Origin: AL-N1 sp039178835
GTDB lineage: Bacteria > Chloroflexota > Chloroflexia > Chloroflexales > Roseiflexaceae
Direction of reading: 5' to 3'
NCBI GenBank assembly: GCA_039178835.1
Contig: JBCDFA010000279.1
Coordinates: forward strand, 1-10,623
DNA: 10,623 nucleotides
The notes beneath the pieces are model-generated. The model was not told the DNA's origin, did not search any database, and saw only the letters and a program-made list of their open reading frames with translations. The position numbers and the translations under genes were made by a program. Every line of letters starts with the position of its first letter. The first letter of the stretch is position 1. Positions 5,921 to 10,623 of this stretch are shown piece after piece.

Positions 5921-7591
5921 GTGAGAATTATCGCATCGATAAAGCCATATCGCCGTGTGCTGGCCCTGTTGCTGATTGCTGTGTTGCTGCTGATGTCGCT
6001 TGCCGCAGTGATCTGGTTTGATAATGCCGTCAATCGGGGCATTACCTACATGCCCGATCCCCAGCCGATCTCCTTTACCGAGGTGCCACCCGTGGGGGTC
6101 AATGCCTTCAACATTCAGTTTGAAGCAGAAGAGGCCAAAGTCACCCAGACGCTGGAGATGGCCCGCGACCTGGGGGCGCACTTTGTGCGTATCCAGATGC
6201 CATGGGACGATGTGGAGATCGCCGGTAAGGGCGACTTCGAGGATCGGCGGAATCCTGAGCGTATTCGTGACGCTTGGGAGAAGTACGATTTTATTGTGGC
6301 AGAAGCCAGCCGCCTCGAGCTTGAACTGATTGTGCGGATCGACCGCCCGCCGCAGTGGACCCGCGCTCAGACCCACGATACTCCAGCGTTTCAGGAGGGT
6401 CTGGCTAACAACCCCGACTCGACGGGGCCACCCGATAACTACGATGACTTTGGCGACTTTGTGGGGGCTGTAGCGGAGCGTTACCGTGGCCAGGTCAATT
6501 ACATCCAGCTTTGGAATGAGCCAAACCTGGCCTACGAGTGGAACTGGACCACGCCCGACCCAGAGCGCTTTGTCGATCTGCTGCGGGTGGGGTATGTTGC
6601 TGCAAAGGAAGCCAACCCGGATGTCATCATTCTTTTCCCGAGTCTGGCTCCGACCGATGGGCTGGACCGACAAGCCCCGATGACTGAACTGGAATATCTG
6701 GATCGAGTGTATGCCGCTGGTGGAGGCGAGTATTTCGACATCATGTCGGCACAAGCATACGGCCTCGGGCAACCACCAGACGAGCATCGTTATGTCTTTC
6801 TGCGCCGACCGGGCAACTGGAGTTGGTCGCGCCCGATTGACACACGTATCGATGTTTCGCGGCTGGTGTTACTGCGTGAGGTGATGGAACAGCACGGAGA
6901 TTATGAGACGCCAGTGTGGATCAGCGAATTTGGCTACAACAGTGCGCCTGAAGGCGTTCCTGGCAGAAACACATGGGGTGAGCCTGTCTCTGAAGAGGTC
7001 AAAGGCGCATATCTGATTGGTCAGTTGGAGCGGGCACGACAGGAGTGGCCCTGGGTTGGTGTGATGAATCTCTGGTTTTTGCGCTGGGGCGGCGAGCCGC
7101 CTGACCCCAACAATCCAACGCCCTACTTTGCCATTGTCGATCACGATTTCAACCCGCTGCCAGCCTACACGATGATTCAGGAGTATCTTGCAGATGGTCC
7201 GGTTGCGGGTGTCGGAGCATACACATGGAGCCACCCGGCAGTCCAGTCGTCTACTGAAGGTACGTGGGATATGCGTTTTGAAGGAACTACGTTGGCACTT
7301 CAAGGTCGCGGCTCTTTTCAGATTACGATCAACGAAACCACGCCCATCGACATCTCATTGGAGGATGGCGATATCGCCGAGGTGATAAGTGGACTCCCGG
7401 ATGGTGCGGTGCACACGGCGCGAATCGAGGGTGCTGGCGAACCGCCAGAGGTATTTGTGGTGGGCCGTGCACCACCTGTGCCATGGTTTTGGACATTGGC
7501 CCCGGCGGTGCTGCTCATCGCCTTGATTGCCGTAGCGGGGCTGATTATGCAAACATTATTTACTCGCAACAGACATACAGTCAAAACATAG
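5921..7591 (+). CDS. Membrane-anchored clan GH-A glycoside hydrolase-like protein
   Basis: 556 residues. Residues 1-11 are basic (MRIIASIKPYR), and 12-32 form a hydrophobic signal-anchor, so the body should be extracytoplasmic. Residues about 50-410 fit a (beta/alpha)8 barrel of cellulase/GH39/GH5-like type. The acid/base is WNEPN (E200) and the likely nucleophile is ISEFG (E336), the usual strand-4 and strand-7 glutamates. Residues about 420-510 look like a small beta domain. Residues about 518-542 are a second membrane helix, followed by a basic tail. The GTG start at 5921 is favoured because it gives the complete signal-anchor and sits right after a near-perfect promoter; there is no Shine-Dalgarno. 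Substrate unknown. The O-antigen-ligase-like gene 41 nt downstream suggests cell-surface or exopolysaccharide processing. Confidence 0.85.
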   Translation: MRIIASIKPYRRVLALLLIAVLLLMSLAAVIWFDNAVNRGITYMPDPQPISFTEVPPVGVNAFNIQFEAEEAKVTQTLEMARDLGAHFVRIQMPWDDVEIAGKGDFEDRRNPERIRDAWEKYDFIVAEASRLELELIVRIDRPPQWTRAQTHDTPAFQEGLANNPDSTGPPDNYDDFGDFVGAVAERYRGQVNYIQLWNEPNLAYEWNWTTPDPERFVDLLRVGYVAAKEANPDVIILFPSLAPTDGLDRQAPMTELEYLDRVYAAGGGEYFDIMSAQAYGLGQPPDEHRYVFLRRPGNWSWSRPIDTRIDVSRLVLLREVMEQHGDYETPVWISEFGYNSAPEGVPGRNTWGEPVSEEVKGAYLIGQLERARQEWPWVGVMNLWFLRWGGEPPDPNNPTPYFAIVDHDFNPLPAYTMIQEYLADGPVAGVGAYTWSHPAVQSSTEGTWDMRFEGTTLALQGRGSFQITINETTPIDISLEDGDIAEVISGLPDGAVHTARIEGAGEPPEVFVVGRAPPVPWFWTLAPAVLLIALIAVAGLIMQTLFTRNRHTVKT

Positions 7592-7632
7592 ACACATTCT
7601 TTTTCTTTCAAATATAAACAGGAGGGGATGCG

Positions 7633-9180
7633 ATGAGTCAGCAAACCTCAAGCCTGCCATTCCGCACTATGATCGAATGGTCTTCGCGCTATACATCGGT
7701 GGTTGTTGCAGGGATGGTGTTGGGACTGCTGTTGTTCTATCGGAGCGGTGCGTTACCACTTGTGTTGCTTGGCTTAGTGGTCTTTGGTGGTTTCGCGTTG
7801 CTACGCCCACATCTCGCGCTGCTGTTTGTGCCGATAACGATGCCACTCTACCTCATTCCCGCCACTATTTCAGTACCCTTCATCCGTGAACAGCCTTTCT
7901 GGTTTCCCCTCCACGAAATCGTGCTGCTGGTCGTGCTGGGGGCAACTTGCGTCCATTGGTTTGTCACACGGGGGTCGGAGCAAGACTTTGATTTCTCCCA
8001 AATGCAATCCTGGCTTCCTTCGCTCAGGGCCTATATTCCCCATGCGCTCTTTTTGGTCGCTGGTATCATCGGGGTGCTGATCGCAGTGCCGGAAGGGCAA
8101 AGCGCGGCACTGCGAGAGTTTCGCTGGGTCATTGTAGAGCCACTGATCTTTCTGGTACTCCTCAAGGTGCACGCCACATCACTCGATATGCCATTAAACG
8201 ATGAAGGTTCGGCAGTCCTACCGTATGGTCTGGTGCTGCTGGCATTCGTGCTTGGTGGTGCTGTGGTCGGTGTGGTTGGCATGTTTCAGTTTGTCGGTCT
8301 CGATCTGGTCTGGTTGTTTGGGGAGAAGACGACAGCGGCATTTGCATCGAATGTGGTGCCGCTTGGCGGTGGTTTGGTGCGTGCTACGTCGGTCTTTGGT
8401 CACCCCAATAATCTCGGGCTCTATCTCGAGCGTGTGTGGCCAGTAGCGGCAGCGGTGGTCGCGGTAACCATTCAAAGCAACCATTTTTCGCTACGTCCAT
8501 GGAACTGGCGCATGGTGTTTTTTGCGCTGTGTTGTCTCCTCTGTCTGATCGGTGTGGCTGTTTCGTTCTCACGTGGCGCGTGGCTGGGATCGATTGTCGC
8601 CGTGATTGTGCTGGCATCACCACTGCTCCAGCAACGGATGAGTAGTCGCTCATTTCCAGTATTGGCAGGGCTTTGCCTGTTCGTTGTGGTGGTCGGTGGG
8701 CTGGCGTTCTCGATCCGTGGCGACCCCACGACAGGCAGCACAGGTGCCCGTATTCTCCTGTGGCAAGAGGCCAGTACATTGATTCGGCAACATCCACTTG
8801 GTTTAGGGCTCGACCAGTTTTATTACTATCACAACCCCGATTTTGGCCGTAGCATCATCGACCCTTCGCTGATTGGGACGAGCGAGCAATATGCACGTCA
8901 TCCGCACAATCTGGTATTCGATACGTGGATTCAGGTAGGGCCACTGGGTTTAATTGCGTTGGTGTGGGTGTTGATGCGGTTTACGCGCCAGGCGCTACCG
9001 GTGGCAAACAAACCTTTCGCCACATCGACATCGTTTCTGTCGCTGGGCATACTGGCAGCTATGGCGGCAGCTGTATTCCATGGCCTCGTCGACAGCTTCT
9101 ATTTCTGGCCAGATTTGGCATTTACCTTCTGGATGCTTATGGCAATAATGGAACGTAATAAGGTGGAGGTAAAAAATTAG
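7633..9180 (+). CDS. O-antigen ligase / Wzy-type polymerase family membrane protein
   Basis: 515 residues with about 10-12 hydrophobic segments and a large periplasmic-type loop, matching the Wzy_C/WaaL family. Typical positions are visible: RWVIVEP in the first half, RATSVFGHPNNLG (H257), SFSRGAWLG (R314) and, after the loop, HPHNLVFDTWIQVGPLG (H423, H425), the usual catalytic-loop histidine region. Such proteins join an undecaprenyl-diphosphate-linked glycan to an acceptor (lipid A or protein) or polymerise repeat units. If the host is a monoderm Chloroflexota, lipid A is unlikely, so polymerisation or glycoprotein ligation is the better guess (inference). A strong GGAGGGG Shine-Dalgarno lies 6 nt before the ATG. 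The 41-nt gap after the hydrolase contains no evident promoter or terminator, so the two genes are probably one operon. Confidence 0.88.
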   Translation: MSQQTSSLPFRTMIEWSSRYTSVVVAGMVLGLLLFYRSGALPLVLLGLVVFGGFALLRPHLALLFVPITMPLYLIPATISVPFIREQPFWFPLHEIVLLVVLGATCVHWFVTRGSEQDFDFSQMQSWLPSLRAYIPHALFLVAGIIGVLIAVPEGQSAALREFRWVIVEPLIFLVLLKVHATSLDMPLNDEGSAVLPYGLVLLAFVLGGAVVGVVGMFQFVGLDLVWLFGEKTTAAFASNVVPLGGGLVRATSVFGHPNNLGLYLERVWPVAAAVVAVTIQSNHFSLRPWNWRMVFFALCCLLCLIGVAVSFSRGAWLGSIVAVIVLASPLLQQRMSSRSFPVLAGLCLFVVVVGGLAFSIRGDPTTGSTGARILLWQEASTLIRQHPLGLGLDQFYYYHNPDFGRSIIDPSLIGTSEQYARHPHNLVFDTWIQVGPLGLIALVWVLMRFTRQALPVANKPFATSTSFLSLGILAAMAAAVFHGLVDSFYFWPDLAFTFWMLMAIMERNKVEVKN

Positions 9181-9182
9181 TG

Positions 9183-9256
9183 TGGTACGGGAGGCGGGAC
9201 TCGAACCCGCGTCTGGAGCTTGGAAGGCTCATATGTTACCACTACACCACTCCCGC
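9183..9256 (-). tRNA. tRNA-Gly (anticodon UCC), CCA encoded
   Basis: A full cloverleaf can be drawn. The acceptor GCGGGAG (9250-9256) pairs with CTCCCGT (9187-9193). The D-arm is GTGT/ACAT, the anticodon loop is CTTCCAA with UCC, and the T-arm is GCGGG-TTCGAGT-CCCGC. The 3' CCA is encoded at 9183-9185. Three features are atypical: the first acceptor pair is G1-U72, the discriminator is A73 where bacterial tRNA-Gly normally has U73, and the top anticodon-stem pair 27-43 is a U-C mismatch. It ends only 2 nt from the stop codon of the convergent O-antigen-ligase-like gene and has its own strong promoter. Confidence 0.9.
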
Positions 9257-9267
9257 GTACTAAAAGT

Positions 9268-9296
9268 ATTCTAGCCGTTCCACACCGATTCGTCAA
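9268..9296 (-). promoter_or_regulatory. Promoter of the tRNA-Gly gene
   Basis: Minus-strand TTGACG (9291-9296) and TAGAAT (9268-9273) are separated by exactly 17 bp. The -10 lies 11 nt before the mature tRNA 5' end, so the primary transcript would carry only a few extra bases. Confidence 0.8.
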
Positions 9297-9300
9297 GTGG

Positions 9301-9645
9301 AGGATGACGAATACCCTTAGGGTTGGGCGAATAGTGATGGTTTTGGGCTGTTTTGGGGAGCGAAAATCGACACCCTTAGGGTTAAGGTATCGACCATTGT
9401 GATGTGCCATATTGCGAACACGACACGGGAGATCGGCACAACCTTTAGGGTGTCAGGTACAGCGACGGATTAGGGCAGATTCAGGGGGGATTTGTGGAGA
9501 CCCTTAGGGTGTACATATCAGGCGGGTATTTGCACTCGTTTTAGCGCCGAAAATCGGAACCTTTAGGGTCGGTTTTCTACCGTTGTCATGCGCCATATCG
9601 TGGCAGGGTAACGAGATATCGGGGCAACCTTTAGGGTGTTAGGAT
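9301..9645. repeat. Tandem array of six ACC(C/T)TTAGGGT motifs in two 187-bp units
   Basis: The near-palindromic core CC(C/T)TTAGGG starts at 9314, 9373, 9442, 9501, 9560 and 9628. Copies 1, 2 and 4 read ACCCTTAGGGT, a perfect 5-bp inverted repeat around one T. Copies 3, 5 and 6 read ACCTTTAGGGT. Spacings are 59, 69, 59, 59 and 68 bp, so copies 1-3 and 4-6 repeat with a period of 186-187 bp. Flanking sequence is also conserved: CGAAAATCG precedes copies 2 and 5, a TGTGCCATAT / TGCGCCATAT stretch follows them, and ATCGG lies before CAACCTTTAGGGTGT at copies 3 and 6. No gene is supported here. The array fills the gap between the tRNA promoter and the promoter at 9673. Confidence 0.85.
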
Positions 9646-9672
9646 GAGAGACAAAATTCTAATGTTATGTCG

Positions 9673-9700
9673 TTGACACGTACTACCATTTTGCTATACT
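9673..9700 (+). promoter_or_regulatory. Strong promoter of the membrane beta-sandwich gene
   Basis: A consensus TTGACA (9673-9678) and a TATACT -10 (9695-9700) are separated by 16 bp, with an extended -10 TGC just upstream (9692-9694). The predicted start is near 9707, about 35 nt before the GTG at 9742. It lies 28 bp past the end of the repeat array. Confidence 0.8.
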
Positions 9701-9712
9701 CATAAAGTGTAA

Positions 9713-9724
9713 TTCTCATGAGAA
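9713..9724. promoter_or_regulatory. Perfect 12-bp palindrome in the leader (possible operator)
   Basis: TTCTCATGAGAA is perfectly self-complementary and starts 13 bp after the -10 box, that is, just downstream of the predicted transcription start. A dimeric repressor bound here would block initiation or early elongation. The role is inferred from symmetry and position. Confidence 0.5.
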
Positions 9725-9741
9725 CATTGATAGAGGGTTGT

Positions 9742-9857
9742 GTGGATAGTGAGCAAATTAAACATCTTAAAAAACAAAAAACCTTCACCTACAAAGGTTA
9801 AGGAAACTTGAAGAGCGGCAAGCCGTCAGTGGAATCGATTGTCCACCTCAAATCGAG
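9742..9857 (+). other. Frameshifted N-terminal coding region of the following gene
   Basis: A GTG at 9742 has GAGGG 4 nt upstream and reads VDSEQIKHLKK before running out of frame; its stop is at 9799-9801. From about 9771 the frame of the next gene is already open and reads NLHLQRLRKLEERQAVSG then IDCPPQIEMEIERI, which runs seamlessly into the ATG at 9858. It has the look of a helical N-terminal module (LxxLExQxAxxGxxxPPxIxxEIExI) that I associate with Chloroflexota multidomain proteins. The frame has no start codon between its stop at 9768 and 9858. Joining the two parts needs one base gained, or a -1 slip, in the A-runs at 9769-9781. This is either a true mutation, slippage during expression, or a sequencing error. 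Confidence 0.65.
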
Positions 9858-10526
9858 ATGGAGATTGAGCGAATTAGAGATATTATTACTCAAATAGATC
9901 AGCAAATCTTAGATATCTCTCAAAATAATGATCAGTATGTTGACGACTACAACTATACTACCAGGATACCTTATCAGCCTTCTACCTCTTCAGTTGAATC
10001 AAACTGGGTAAGTGGTGGTATTGTATTTGTTGTCATGATGATAGTAGTATGTGGAATTGGCTGTTGTATATCAGAGGAGGTGTCTAAACTTAGACTTTCA
10101 GATACATTCCCAGTAGGTCAAGGGCTAGGATCGTGGAGAACTTACGGTAGTGTGACTCTTGTAGAAGATGGTAGAGGACAATTCGAAACTTCATCGAAAC
10201 ATGGAGTTCAAGTTGAAGGTCCCAATTCTTATATCTATCAAATTGCCGAAGATCAGCCAAGAGAAAATGAAACCTATACAGCTACTACATGGTGCAAAGC
10301 CCCAATAGGAGCAAAATGTCGGTTATTTCTTGGAAGTGTTCAAGAAGGTACAGAGTTTCCTATTCAGGAAAGTAATAAAACAATCACTAGGGATGGAACA
10401 GGTAACTGGGAATCAATGACAGTCACGATATCTGCTGAACCAGATCAGCCACTCGCTGTTTTTTTGTACTCGGAAACTGATGCAAATCCTATAATTTATG
10501 ATGATCTAGAAGTCCGCAGACAGTAA
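9858..10526 (+). CDS. Membrane-anchored protein with C-terminal beta-sandwich (CBM-like) domain
   Basis: 222 residues from the first ATG. Residues 1-25 are helical and charged and continue the upstream module. Residues about 26-48 are a polar Tyr/Ser/Thr linker, and 49-71 form one membrane helix (GGIVFVVMMIVVCGIGCC). Residues about 80-222 resemble carbohydrate-binding beta-sandwich domains: an early NETYTATTWCKAP strand, GTGNWESMTVTI, and the closing IIYDDLEV strand. Binding of glycan is inferred from fold resemblance only. No Shine-Dalgarno precedes 9858, and the promoter at 9673 sits 158 bp upstream, so the real start is probably 9742 with a frameshift between. If the frameshift is real, the gene may be a pseudogene. 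Its AT-rich codon use differs from the genes before the tRNA, which suggests separate acquisition. Confidence 0.65.
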   Translation: MEIERIRDIITQIDQQILDISQNNDQYVDDYNYTTRIPYQPSTSSVESNWVSGGIVFVVMMIVVCGIGCCISEEVSKLRLSDTFPVGQGLGSWRTYGSVTLVEDGRGQFETSSKHGVQVEGPNSYIYQIAEDQPRENETYTATTWCKAPIGAKCRLFLGSVQEGTEFPIQESNKTITRDGTGNWESMTVTISAEPDQPLAVFLYSETDANPIIYDDLEVRRQ

Positions 10527-10535
10527 TTCTTGACT

Positions 10536-10552
10536 TAAAGACTCAATCTTTA
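10536..10552. terminator. Weak AT-rich hairpin after the last gene
   Basis: TAAAGA (10536-10541) and TCTTTA (10547-10552) form a 6-bp stem with a 5-nt loop, 10 nt after the stop. There is no real T-run after it, so it would be a poor terminator. Confidence 0.3.
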
Positions 10553-10573
10553 TATTCGTGCATTGGAATAGAG

Positions 10574-10606
10574 ATTGTATAGATTACAGATTTATCTCTA
10601 TACAAT
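10574..10606. repeat. Perfect 10-bp inverted repeat near the window end
   Basis: ATTGTATAGA (10574-10583) and TCTATACAAT (10597-10606) are exact reverse complements around a 13-nt AT-rich loop. There is no T-run after it. It could be a transcript-end hairpin, an operator or part of a mobile-element end. The window ends too soon to tell. Confidence 0.6.
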
Positions 10607-10623
10607 GGATTTCCCTATTATCC

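Noticed and set aside
5858..6787. 309-codon minus-strand ORF opposite the glycoside hydrolase
   Set aside because: It is the antisense shadow of a well-supported gene. It has no start signal and lacks domain-like features.
9301..9645. CRISPR array
   Set aside because: The repeated core is only about 12-16 bp, the intervals are 59-69 bp, and the intervals themselves are partly conserved between units, unlike unique spacers. No cas genes are present.
9301..9645. Telomere-type TTAGGG repeat
   Set aside because: TTAGGG occurs only once per 59-69 bp unit, inside a palindrome, not as head-to-tail hexamers. The resemblance is coincidental.
9183..10526. Genomic island integrated at the tRNA-Gly
   Set aside because: Integrases usually use the tRNA 3' end. 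Here the 3' end faces the O-antigen-ligase-like gene, while the AT-rich accessory gene lies on the 5' side. No integrase or duplicated tRNA end was seen.

Overview
The window reads like a chromosomal segment of a Chloroflexota bacterium of the Chloroflexia type (Herpetosiphon / Chloroflexales). This is inferred from gene content, not from a database search: a short bacterial class II diterpene cyclase of the kind known from Herpetosiphon, a BluB gene, an MntA/HepT module, dispersed TTCGACAGGCTCAG-type and CTCTGCGTCTCTG-type repeats, and an N-terminal helical module that I associate with Chloroflexota and cyanobacterial multidomain proteins. Base composition is about half GC in most genes. It is clearly more AT-rich in the gene-poor stretch at 288-838 and in the last gene (9742-10526), which suggests a patchwork of core and accessory DNA.

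Layout. Positions 1-345 hold the end of a small glycine-rich membrane protein and its terminator. Positions 346-850 are gene-poor, with several inverted repeats. A class II (DxDD) terpene cyclase follows (851-2398). It ends in a hairpin shared with the convergent minus-strand genes: bluB (2476-3114) and, upstream of it, a coiled-coil/zinc-ribbon protein (3163-3669). Next is a RidA-family remnant (3803-4090) whose start lies in a dispersed palindromic repeat, inside a repeat-rich gap (about 4062-4392). A minus-strand ORF (4405-5277) then encodes an MntA-type nucleotidyltransferase fused in frame to a HepT-type HEPN toxin, with a strong internal Shine-Dalgarno and ATG at the domain junction. A GNAT acetyltransferase is divergent from it (5361-5852).

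The next block is a surface-polysaccharide pair: a membrane-anchored clan-A glycoside hydrolase (5921-7591) and an O-antigen-ligase/polymerase-like membrane protein (7633-9180). The hydrolase appears to be transcribed from a near-consensus promoter placed so close that the message should be leaderless from a GTG. A minus-strand tRNA-Gly(UCC) lies only 2 nt past the ligase stop. It has its own promoter, an encoded CCA and an atypical acceptor end.

The most unusual non-coding structure is at 9301-9645. Six near-palindromic ACC(C/T)TTAGGGT motifs are spaced 59, 69, 59, 59 and 68 bp, and together form two diverged copies of a 187-bp unit. Immediately after it comes a strong promoter, a perfect 12-bp palindrome at the expected start of transcription, and a membrane-anchored beta-sandwich gene. 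That gene's N-terminal coding region is split by an apparent one-base frameshift at A-runs, so the first ATG (9858) is probably not the true start.

No single multi-gene new system is proven. The best candidates for follow-up are the fused MntA-HepT with internal start, the repeat array plus frameshifted membrane protein, and the orphan class II terpene cyclase.
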